Shown here one piece after another: positions 50,368 to 58,351 of a stretch of 64,000 bases of DNA. Under the pieces are notes generated by a model, which did no database searches, had not been told where the DNA came from, and worked only from the letters and a program-made list of their open reading frames with translations. Within the stretch, counting starts at the first letter, position 1, and every line of letters begins with the position of its first letter. The DNA is taken from assembly GCF_003143935.1 (NCBI RefSeq), contig NZ_QFRX01000001.1:6959514-7023513 (forward strand). Reading direction: 5' to 3'. The stretch is from Streptomyces sp. Act143. Its GTDB lineage: Bacteria; Actinomycetota; Actinomycetes; Streptomycetales; Streptomycetaceae. Made by a program: the position numbers and the translations under genes.

Positions 50368-51373
50368 GCGACAGCTCTCGCCCCAGCTGTCCGAGCCGCC
50401 GGTCGGCCTCGGCCACACGTGCCTGGTCGAGGGTCACCGCCATCAGGTACCGCCCGCCCGGCAGCGTGTGGAAGTAGACGGCCCCCTGTTCCACGTCGAG
50501 CACGATCTGGTGGAGCCGTCCTTCGAGGAGCGCGCTCAGCGACGCGTTCATCCTCTGGGCGACTCCGGGCAGCAGCTCTCCCATGCGGGCGTACTTCTCG
50601 CGCCGCCGCTCGGGCGTCGTCACACGGAAGTAGCGGCTCAGCGACGGATGGCGGAAGATGTCCGCGCTGCACACGGCCGTGCCGCCGGAGTAGTAGGCGA
50701 CATGGTGGAGTCCGTTCACGTCCAGGGCGGCACTCAGCAGACCGGCCGTTCCGTCCGGGGCGTCGGCGCTGGGCGACTCGCTCTCGGTGTGGCAGGCGTC
50801 GGCGGGGGCGACGGACAGTGACTCGGGTGCGGGGGCCGGGGGAGCGGCCGACTTCTTGCTCAGATACGAACCGAAATCCCATTGGCTGTAATTGACCGAG
50901 ACCCTGAGCTCGTTGACGGCGTCGGCGACGCGTTCGTCGAGTTCGTCGAATCGTTGTGCCGAGCCGGAGTCGTCGAGGGAGTGCGTCGAGTAGGTGGCGC
51001 CGTAAAGGTGGAGTCCGGGTTCCACGAGGTAATAGAAAATCGCACCCGAAGGCACCCGCAGCACCGTTCGCATGAGCGCGCCCGTACGTAATTCGGCGAA
51101 ATCCGGCTCCAGTTCTTCGAGAATGTAGAAGAGATGCCGCCCCGCCCGCTCGTGGGAGCGGGAGATCAGCGGGACTCCTTCCCCGTCCGTGTCTCCCGAC
51201 ACGTCGGCGTCCAGGACCACCTTCGCCGTGTCACCGTCGTAGAGGATCAGGTGGGCCAGACCCTCGGCGTCGAGCAACCGGCTCAGCTGTGTCCCGAGTC
51301 GGGCCAACTCGGGGCTCTCGCCGCTGGGATAGCGCGCGGCGGCTGCGGCGGTGGCGCCCGAAGGGTCAGTCAC
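50360..51373 (-). CDS. double roadblock/LC7-like protein with TTA codon
   Basis: 337 residues with two similar halves joined by a Pro/Ala/Ser linker (about 172-210). Each half has the pattern LLDAEGLAHLILYDGDTA or LSAALDVNGLHHVAYYSGGTA, then a strand AIFYYLVEPGLHLYGATY or AVYFHTLPGGRYLMAVTL, as in roadblock dimerisation domains. No enzyme motif is seen. GTG 51373 overlaps the fxsT stop by 8 bp. A TTA Leu codon at 51089-51091 (residue 95) makes translation dependent on the bldA tRNA if the host is Streptomyces. It probably serves as a scaffold or sensor for FxsT. Confidence 0.75.
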   Translation of the reverse strand: MTDPSGATAAAAARYPSGESPELARLGTQLSRLLDAEGLAHLILYDGDTAKVVLDADVSGDTDGEGVPLISRSHERAGRHLFYILEELEPDFAELRTGALMRTVLRVPSGAIFYYLVEPGLHLYGATYSTHSLDDSGSAQRFDELDERVADAVNELRVSVNYSQWDFGSYLSKKSAAPPAPAPESLSVAPADACHTESESPSADAPDGTAGLLSAALDVNGLHHVAYYSGGTAVCSADIFRHPSLSRYFRVTTPERRREKYARMGELLPGVAQRMNASLSALLEGRLHQIVLDVEQGAVYFHTLPGGRYLMAVTLDQARVAEADRRLGQLGRELSHG

Positions 51374-54300
51374 TGTGCACCTCCAGATCGGCTCCGGTCC
51401 TGCGGTACGGCCCGGCCAGCAGGGTCCTGGCGAGCGGGTGTCCCTCCGGAAAGTATTCGAGGACCCGGCGGACGAGGATTGCTCCCAGTTCCGGATGGGC
51501 CTCGGGCCGGGAGGACAGGAGGTTGGCCATGGCCGTCAGGGTGACCGGGTGCCGCTCTCCCCAGGCCGACTGCTGCCGGCACACTTCGTAGATCGCCTCG
51601 TCCTCGGCCGCCAGCTCGAAGTTGGTACCCTCGCCCGACATGGCCAAACAGTTGTTCTGATTCATGCGTGCGACCAGCGTGTAGCGGTGGTTGCGGCCGA
51701 ACGTCTCCCTGAGCTGGAGCACCGCCTTGCCCGCGTACTCGGCGGCCTCCGCGGCGTCCTCCTGGGTGGCGCCCTCGCGGTCGAGGAGATACAGCGCCAG
51801 GTTGCTGCGGCAGATGCCCGTGAAGGGGTGGCTCTCGCCGTACATCTCCACGTACCGCCCGAGTTCCTCCCGGATGTAGTCCGCCGCCTCGCCGCTCTGT
51901 CCGTCGGCGTGCAGCCCGATCGCGACGGCGACGCGGCAGGACATCGTGCGCGGGTGGCGTGCGCCCCACAGGCCGCTCAGTCTGGTCTGCGTGTCGTTGA
52001 GCAGCGGCAGTCCGTACTGCACCGCTCCCCGCCGGATCCACGTCATGCCCAGGCTGGCGAGCACGTGCAGGGTGTGCAGGGAGTTCTCCCCCTCGATGGT
52101 GGTGAGCTGATCGCGCGCCTGGATCAGATAGCGCTCCGAGGGCTCCAGCCGCCCTTCCTCCCGGTAGAAGGTGCCCAGGGTGCCGTACGAGACCCAGGCC
52201 CGGTAGTCGTCGGAGGGGGTGACCTGACTGCGCTGGCTGTGGGTGGCCTGCTCCTGGAGCACGGCCGCCTCGGCGGACTCCAGGAAGAACCTGGACCAGG
52301 CGAGGTTGTGCGAGGCGGACAGCGTCGCGTTGTGCGCGCCGCCGATGAGCCGGTTGAGCCCCGAGAAGGTCCGGCGGTCCTCCTCGTAGGCGCTCCGGAA
52401 CTCGCCGCAGGCCCGCAGGCCCGCCGCGTAACCGCGGCTCGCCATCAGCGTGTACAGCTCGGGCTCCTGGCCCAGGCGCTGTCGCCCGCGCTCGGTCTCG
52501 ACCGCGTGCCGGCTCAGCCGGAGGGCCTCGGGATAGTCGCCGAGCATCCGGCAGGCCGCGGCGACCTGCACCTCCATGCGCAGCACCATGGTGGCGTCGG
52601 CGCCGAGAACGGACCGCCACCGCAGCAGGACGCTCTCCCCCAGCTCCCGTGCGGCCGTCCAGCGGCCCGACGTCCAGCGGTGGTAGACCTGGCTGACCAG
52701 CCAGCCGTGCACCTTCGGATCGTCGCTCTCCAGCGCCTTGGAGGTCAGCACGTGCCGGTCCAGTTCCGCGAAGCGGGGGCGGTACCTGAGATCGTGCCGG
52801 TCCAGGTCGTCGGGCACCCGGGCGGCCAGCACCGACAGGACCTGGGCGCGCAGCCGCTCCCGCTCCTCGTCCGACAGCCAGCCACGGACCAGGTCCTGCA
52901 CGATCCGGTGCACCTTGAGCGTCTCGGAGCGGTAGTCCAGTACGGCGAACGCGAGGTCGTCGAGGCTCTTCACGCGGCTCTGCAGCACGAAGGTCCCGCG
53001 CTCCAGTTCCGGGTCGACCTCGCCGAGCACCGCCAGCATCGCCTTCGACTGGATGAGGTCCAGGCCGACGCCCTCCGGCGACAGGAAGGAGCACAGCTCC
53101 AGGAGCCGTGCCGCGGCGGGGGAGTTGGCCCGCAGGGCGTCGTAGGCCTGGCGGTAGATCCGGGTGAAGGAGCGCTGCCCGTGGGCGGAGACCTCCTCCC
53201 GCAACGGCAGTTCACCCCCGTCGAGGCGGGCGATGTAGTCGCCGACGGACTGCGGGAAGCGGCCCAGTTCGGCGGCGGCCGCCTCCTCGGCGATGGCCAG
53301 ATGTCCGGTCCGCTCGGCCAGCAGGGCCAGTTCCTCGTCGTCCGCGGCCGGCAGCTTGCGGCCGAGCAGGGCCAGGCTCTCCTCGGGGGTGAAGACGTCC
53401 ACCCGGTGCCTGGTGAACTCCGACGACCACTGGGAGCTGGTCGAGGTGATCAGCACATGCCCCATGCCGCCGCTAGGAATGAAGGACTTGACGGACGCCT
53501 GGTCCTGCGCCCCGTCGAAGACGAGCAGCCACCGGGGGGTGTGGCGCCCCCGCCGCAGGTCCTCCAGCACGGCGCGCAGTTCGTCGCCGGACGACCGTGC
53601 GTCGCCGAAGGCCTCGTTCAGGGACCGGGCGAGCTCCGCGAAGGACTCCGTGATGCGGTCGGGGTCCATGGCGGGGATCCACCAGACGAGGTCGTACTGG
53701 GAGGCGAAACGGTGGGCGTACTCCAGCGCGATCTGATGTTTGCCGACGCCCATCATTCCGTACAGCACCTGGGGAGAGGTGTAGGAGGCGGCGGCGAACG
53801 CGAACTTCTCCTGCAGCGCGGCCAGTTGTGTGTCGCGCCCGACGAACTCGGCGTTGGGCATGGGCAGGTTCCACACGGTGGGCTGCCTGCCGGGGAAGCG
53901 CGGCCCGGCCGTGGAGGACGGCTGCCCCGCCTCGTCGAGCCGCATTCCCAGCTGGGCCAGCAGCATCTCCCGGGCGGCCCCCTCCGAGGGACAGTCCAGG
54001 TTGACGGCACCCGGCCAGTCGTACTTCGTGGCCAGCCGCCCGGTGCCGATCCGCACCCGGATGACCTGCTGCTCCCGGGGGTTGTCGCTGACGAGCGCGC
54101 CGCTGTTGAGGCGCGACACCATGTCACCGGCCCGGGTCCGGGTCAGGTGCGGGGACAGCAGGGCCAGGACGTAGTCGGTGTCCGGCAGCGAGTCCGCGGG
54201 CTCTCCGTCGGGCTGTGGGGGTACGACGACGATCCCGGCCGGGCGGAGCTGCTCGGTGATCCACTCGGCCCACAGCCGGTCCTTCGGCGCGCTGACGACG

Positions 54301-55346
54301 GTGAGCGTCTGGGGCTCCAGCAGGGGGCGGGCCTTGTGGCCCAGGGTGTCGAGCATGCGGTGGTACGAGTCCCGGGCGGCGCGCGGGATCGGCCGGAAGC
54401 CGTCGACGTCCTGGTCGGTGATGCGCGCGACGGCCTTCACGTACTGGGCGAGGACGGAGTAGGACTGCCGGGGGTCCTCCTCCATCACCGCGAGTTCTTC
54501 CCCGTAGGCGAAGAACGCCCGGTACGGCACCTGCACCTCACCCCAGTAGGCGGCGAGGTCCCGCTCGCCCTCGGTCTGCAGATACGGGTCCAGTGCCTCG
54601 CGGGCCTCCGCCAGGCAGCGCTCGAGTCTGATCATCTCGGAGCTGTCGATGCGCATGGGCAGCACATGCAGCCGAATGGGCCGGGCCGAACGGCGGATGC
54701 GCTGGGCGACCTGCTGCGCGCCCCGGATCGCCTGCCGGTTCATGGCCAGGGCGATGACGACGGTGTCCGGCAGGGTGACGGTGCAGATCCCCGCACTGTC
54801 GGAGAGCCCGGTGCGGCTGTCGATGAGGATGTAGTCGAAGTCGCTGTCGTGCATCCGGGTGCGCAGGGCCTCCAGGAATTCCCTGCCGTCCTGGCTGCTC
54901 TGGAACGTGGCCCAGTCGAACCTGTGCAGCCGGTCGGCGTAGTCGTCGTCGTTCACCCGGCCGGGGCCGATGTAGTGGAGTTCACCGCCCTGCGGGAACT
55001 CGTAGCCGAGCCTGACGCCGTAGCGCTCGACATTGGCGTGCTCGGCGTGCAGCGCCCGCAGGTTCTCCGGGATGCCGGTGCCCGTCAGGGCCTGGCGCCC
55101 GGCGGCGAGGGCGAACGCGGAGAACATGTCCAGCACACCGTCGTCGTGACTCAGCTCCGCCGAGGGCAGGTACGCCCCGTAGTACAGATGGAGGCCCGGT
55201 GCCTCCAGGTCCCAGTCCATGACCAGGACCTTCTTTCCCTGGCTCGCCATGATCCAGGCGGCGTTGGCCAGAGCCATGGTGCGCCCTGCCCCGCCCTTGA
55301 ACGAGTAGAACGAAATGATCTGTGTCGGTCGACCGGTCCTGCCCAT
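51366..55346 (-). CDS. fxsT: FxsT: ParA-like, TIR-like, NB-ARC-like and TPR multidomain protein
   Basis: 1326 residues from ATG 55346 (GTG 55358 also possible). Residues 8 to about 310 are a MinD/ParA-type ATPase with the deviant P-loop KGGAGRT (17-23) and FDYILIDSRTGLSD. About 350-480 is a TIR-like domain (VLALLSPHLT) without an evident catalytic Glu. About 490-740 is an NB-ARC-like module: EFVGRDTQLAAL, then GMMGVGKHQIALEYAHRF with Lys536, but His537 where Ser/Thr binds Mg. After a winged-helix region, TPR repeats fill about 870-1326. This order is that of the FxsT family next to FxsB. It is a likely NLR-like sensor or signal integrator. Confidence 0.87.
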   Translation of the reverse strand: MGRTGRPTQIISFYSFKGGAGRTMALANAAWIMASQGKKVLVMDWDLEAPGLHLYYGAYLPSAELSHDDGVLDMFSAFALAAGRQALTGTGIPENLRALHAEHANVERYGVRLGYEFPQGGELHYIGPGRVNDDDYADRLHRFDWATFQSSQDGREFLEALRTRMHDSDFDYILIDSRTGLSDSAGICTVTLPDTVVIALAMNRQAIRGAQQVAQRIRRSARPIRLHVLPMRIDSSEMIRLERCLAEAREALDPYLQTEGERDLAAYWGEVQVPYRAFFAYGEELAVMEEDPRQSYSVLAQYVKAVARITDQDVDGFRPIPRAARDSYHRMLDTLGHKARPLLEPQTLTVVSAPKDRLWAEWITEQLRPAGIVVVPPQPDGEPADSLPDTDYVLALLSPHLTRTRAGDMVSRLNSGALVSDNPREQQVIRVRIGTGRLATKYDWPGAVNLDCPSEGAAREMLLAQLGMRLDEAGQPSSTAGPRFPGRQPTVWNLPMPNAEFVGRDTQLAALQEKFAFAAASYTSPQVLYGMMGVGKHQIALEYAHRFASQYDLVWWIPAMDPDRITESFAELARSLNEAFGDARSSGDELRAVLEDLRRGRHTPRWLLVFDGAQDQASVKSFIPSGGMGHVLITSTSSQWSSEFTRHRVDVFTPEESLALLGRKLPAADDEELALLAERTGHLAIAEEAAAAELGRFPQSVGDYIARLDGGELPLREEVSAHGQRSFTRIYRQAYDALRANSPAAARLLELCSFLSPEGVGLDLIQSKAMLAVLGEVDPELERGTFVLQSRVKSLDDLAFAVLDYRSETLKVHRIVQDLVRGWLSDEERERLRAQVLSVLAARVPDDLDRHDLRYRPRFAELDRHVLTSKALESDDPKVHGWLVSQVYHRWTSGRWTAARELGESVLLRWRSVLGADATMVLRMEVQVAAACRMLGDYPEALRLSRHAVETERGRQRLGQEPELYTLMASRGYAAGLRACGEFRSAYEEDRRTFSGLNRLIGGAHNATLSASHNLAWSRFFLESAEAAVLQEQATHSQRSQVTPSDDYRAWVSYGTLGTFYREEGRLEPSERYLIQARDQLTTIEGENSLHTLHVLASLGMTWIRRGAVQYGLPLLNDTQTRLSGLWGARHPRTMSCRVAVAIGLHADGQSGEAADYIREELGRYVEMYGESHPFTGICRSNLALYLLDREGATQEDAAEAAEYAGKAVLQLRETFGRNHRYTLVARMNQNNCLAMSGEGTNFELAAEDEAIYEVCRQQSAWGERHPVTLTAMANLLSSRPEAHPELGAILVRRVLEYFPEGHPLARTLLAGPYRRTGADLEVHSD

Positions 55347-55362
55347 CCCCCGCCCCACGTGC

Positions 55363-56820
55363 TCATCCCCCGCCCAGCGATTCGCCGGGGGTTCTGCCCA
55401 ATAACGGAGGCCAGGGCCCCGCACCCTGCCTCAGCCAGCCCACGCGCTCCCGCTGCCTGCGGATACGGCGCTCGGCCGAACTCTCGACCACCTGGTCACC
55501 GACCGGCGCCGGTGGTGCTCCCGGATCCGCCGGGCCGGTACGGGAGTCGACCATCACGGCCGCCACGGTGTGCCGCAGCGACTCCGCGGAGCCGACCTCG
55601 TGATGCGACGCGCCGAGCAGCCGGGCCGGCGTCAGCGACAGCCTCTCCCGCAGGTCCGCGGCGCCGCGCCAGCTCTCCTCGTCCAGGCGCGACAGCACCA
55701 CGAGGACCGCGGTGATGCGCGTGCGGGTACGGGCCAGCCGGTTCCACAGCGTCGAGAACGCCCCGTCCTTCGACAGCCACGGATCGACCAGCACCAGCAC
55801 GATCGCGGACTCGGGGACGCCGGACAGGACGTCCGGGTCGTCCAGGTCCGGGGTGAGGACGGTCAGTCTGTCCGTCCCGCACGCGTACACCGCATGTCCG
55901 GCCACCGAGACGGCGGGTTCCTCACTGTGCGGACGAAAGGGCCGCCACTGCTCGGGGCTGTCGCCGTACGCCGTCACGGAGGTGCGCAGCCGGGCCATCC
56001 GCTCCCTGGTGCCGGCCAGCAGGACGAGCACCACCTGGGGTTCGTCGCCGGACGGCCGGGAGGGGCGCGTGTCCTGGTGCTGCTGCGGAGCCGCCGTCCG
56101 GCGTGGTCCGAAGTGGGACGGCACCCGACGGCTGTCCGCCTCGGTCATGGCGGGCAGGGTCGCCCTGGCGGCCCGCACCAGACGCTCGGCGACCCGCCTG
56201 ACCAGGCTCCGGTAGCGCTCCCGGCGGCCGGGGTCCTGTTGCAGGCCCAGGACTCCGGGTCCCTCGTACTCCTCGTCGACGATGTGCCCGGTGTTCGCCA
56301 CCAGCCGTGGCAGCACCAGCCCGTCGGTCCGCCAGACCACCCCGACGAGGCAGTCCGGCTGCTTCCCGGTCTGCCGCGCCCGGCGGTCCATGCGTTCCCG
56401 GAAGACCGACCACTCCCGTGCGCACTGGGGGTCGTCGAGGTACTCGGAGGAGTACAGCACCAGCATCGAACGGCAGGACAGGACCATGGGGTCGGGGCCC
56501 GCGATGGGCTCCGCGGGCTTCAGACGGCCCTCGTGCGCGGGGCGATGGCCCAACACGCTGTAGATCTCGTTCTGGACATCGATGTGAAACCGTTGGACCG
56601 GCCCTCGATCACCGGTCGAACTGGCATAGCTGGTGTAGAACAAAGGCCCCACTGCGACCCCCCAAGGGCCTGCCTCCTGGACGACCACGGATCGGTCTCT
56701 GCCCCATAGCCTCACATCGGCATCGGCGCGCGCATCCGCTTCGACATGCTGGTGCGGCGACGTCAATTGAGGTCTAGCATAGGGATTTTTGCCGCGCGCG
56801 AGCCCGGGAAAACTCGACAT
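55363..56820 (-). CDS. fxsC: FxsC: TIR-like protein of the FxsB system
   Basis: 485 residues. A TIR-like fold occupies about 58-230: PLFYTSYAS (strand A), SMLVLYSSEYL, and DPQCAREWSVF, in which Glu136 holds the position of the catalytic Glu of TIR NADases. About 265-415 matches the FxsC C-terminal domain (VVLVLLAGTRERMARLRTSV, then WRPFRPHSEEPAVSV). The C-terminus is basic. ATG 56820 overlaps the short ORF upstream as TGATG, with GAGGGAG 10 nt before it. A TTA Leu codon lies at 55402-55404 (residue 473). Expected to signal or act with FxsT; NAD cleavage is untested. Confidence 0.85.
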   Translation of the reverse strand: MSSFPGLARGKNPYARPQLTSPHQHVEADARADADVRLWGRDRSVVVQEAGPWGVAVGPLFYTSYASSTGDRGPVQRFHIDVQNEIYSVLGHRPAHEGRLKPAEPIAGPDPMVLSCRSMLVLYSSEYLDDPQCAREWSVFRERMDRRARQTGKQPDCLVGVVWRTDGLVLPRLVANTGHIVDEEYEGPGVLGLQQDPGRRERYRSLVRRVAERLVRAARATLPAMTEADSRRVPSHFGPRRTAAPQQHQDTRPSRPSGDEPQVVLVLLAGTRERMARLRTSVTAYGDSPEQWRPFRPHSEEPAVSVAGHAVYACGTDRLTVLTPDLDDPDVLSGVPESAIVLVLVDPWLSKDGAFSTLWNRLARTRTRITAVLVVLSRLDEESWRGAADLRERLSLTPARLLGASHHEVGSAESLRHTVAAVMVDSRTGPADPGAPPAPVGDQVVESSAERRIRRQRERVGWLRQGAGPWPPLLGRTPGESLGGG

Positions 56821-56915
56821 CAGGTTTGGTCTCCCTCGATGAAGAGTGAAGCGTCGGTAATTCGCGCTGGTCGGCGCCCCTGCGCTCGCCGGGTGTTACG
56901 CAAAGCCGTCCTCAT
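56820..56915 (-). CDS. 31-codon ORF between fxsB and fxsC
   Basis: It encodes a basic 31-residue peptide (MRTALRNTRRAQGRRPARIT followed by DASLFIEGDQT). Its ATG overlaps the fxsB stop as ATGA, and its TGA overlaps the fxsC start as TGATG, so it exactly bridges the two genes. No strong ribosome site precedes it. It does not end in FxSxx, but has one Phe eight residues before the end, followed by Ile-Glu. It may be a divergent maturase substrate, a coupling leader for fxsC, or simply spacer. Confidence 0.35.
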   Translation of the reverse strand: MRTALRNTRRAQGRRPARITDASLFIEGDQT

Positions 56916-58156
56916 ACGGTCAACCGCGCCTGGATGTGCCGAATGAGCAGGGAGAGATCCCTGCAATACACCGAGGGGTTGGCGAGGCCGCGACCTCGCC
57001 CGTGGCGGTGAGCACGAAGTCCTCCGCCGCAGATGGTCACCAGGGAGCACGCGCGACACGTGCGGCACAGTGATTCCACCCCGTGCTCCGGAACCCCGGG
57101 AAGGGACAGTGCGGCATCGAACGAGTGGCTGAATATCGAGCCTCCGGAGTATGCGGCGCCGTCCGCGACAGCGTTCAGCGACCCGGCCCAGGTGATCGCT
57201 CCGTCCGACTCGATCACCACGGCGGCGGCGGGCAGCGTCCCGATCAGCTCGGTGCTGCTGCCGGCACCGTACCGGCACATGGCCATGATCGATTCGAAGG
57301 GGCGGACCCGCATCGGACGCCCGGTCTGCCACCACCGGTCGAAGGCGGCGCACAGCCAGCTGCCGTGCGGTGCCGAAGGTGTGCCGGCACCGGGTGCCGG
57401 ATGGTCCCAAGTGCCGTGCGGCAGCAGGAAGTCGATGGCCGGCGGACGGTGGGCGGCCAGGGCGTCGAAGGTGCCGACCGGGTCGCCCGCCTCGGGGTCC
57501 ACCACGCACAACAGCCCCGCGAACAGGTGCCGGTAGCGGGGGTCGCGCAACCGGGCGAGGGCCGCCGTCGTCTGTGCGTGCGGGTTGGTGTCGCGACTGC
57601 CCGCCGGACCGTGCCGGTGGCGGTTGTGCGTCCGTTCGTCGCCGTCCAGGCTCACCCCCACCCGGATGTCGTGGCGCAGCAGCAGCTCCAGGGTCCGCTC
57701 GTCGAGCAGGAGCCCGTTGGTCTGGAGGATGACCTCGGTCGAGGCTCCCGCCGCGCCGACGGCCTCCCGGGCTGCGACGGTGAGTTCGGCGATCACGTCC
57801 CCGCCGGCGAGCAGCGGGTCGCCGCCGTGCAGGATCACCCGGACGTGCCGGAGTCCGTGTTGACGTACGTGCTCCGCGATCCGCCGGGTCAGCCGTGCGC
57901 GCACATGCCCCGGCATGGTCCGCGGACGCGTGCGCCACCCGGTGTCCTGCAATTCGTAGATGTAGCAGTAATCGCACGCGAGGTTGCAGCGGCTGTGCAG
58001 CTTGACGACGAATTGGTCGAATGCCTTCAGCCGGGTCCGGCCTTCGGTGGTCACTGAAATAAGCGGCTTTGGCCAAGGGGTGAGGGGTGGAGCTGTTTCG
58101 TCCCATGCGGGCCCGTAATCCCCGACGGTTTCCCCGTATTGCAACAGGTGTTCCAC
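56912..58156 (-). CDS. fxsB: FxsB: radical SAM/SPASM cyclophane-forming peptide maturase
   Basis: 414 residues from GTG 58156. The radical SAM cluster motif CNLACDYCY gives Cys57, Cys61 and Cys64, preceded by FDQFVVKLHSRC as in FxsB proteins. HGGDPLLAG follows at the SAM-contact strand. The C-terminal SPASM region has CRTCRACSLVTICGGGL (Cys364, 367, 370, 376) and NPSVYC (Cys398), which bind auxiliary clusters. The family joins an aromatic side chain to a residue two positions later in a peptide ending in FxSxx. It is the first gene of the operon, 195 bp from the divergent TIR-SEFIR gene. No FxSxx precursor gene is visible next to it. Confidence 0.9.
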   Translation of the reverse strand: MEHLLQYGETVGDYGPAWDETAPPLTPWPKPLISVTTEGRTRLKAFDQFVVKLHSRCNLACDYCYIYELQDTGWRTRPRTMPGHVRARLTRRIAEHVRQHGLRHVRVILHGGDPLLAGGDVIAELTVAAREAVGAAGASTEVILQTNGLLLDERTLELLLRHDIRVGVSLDGDERTHNRHRHGPAGSRDTNPHAQTTAALARLRDPRYRHLFAGLLCVVDPEAGDPVGTFDALAAHRPPAIDFLLPHGTWDHPAPGAGTPSAPHGSWLCAAFDRWWQTGRPMRVRPFESIMAMCRYGAGSSTELIGTLPAAAVVIESDGAITWAGSLNAVADGAAYSGGSIFSHSFDAALSLPGVPEHGVESLCRTCRACSLVTICGGGLRAHRHGRGRGLANPSVYCRDLSLLIRHIQARLTV

Positions 58157-58351
58157 CCTGACCCCCGATCATCCCGAGGGGGCCGGCGCACTTCCGGGCC
58201 GCAACCGACCGCGGCATGGTGCTCGTAGACGTCCCCCGCTCACCGTAGGGGGAGCCGGAGAACACCGGAGAGGTCTCAACTGGCCAACGTCAGACGGATT
58301 TCGGCGTGACCGGGGGTGCCGCAGGGCAAGGGGGAGTGGAGGGGGCAGCCC

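Noticed and set aside
50360..51373. Conservon (cvn) locus suggested by the roadblock-like protein
   Set aside because: No sensor kinase, DUF742 protein or small GTPase gene is adjacent, and the protein has two roadblock-like halves.
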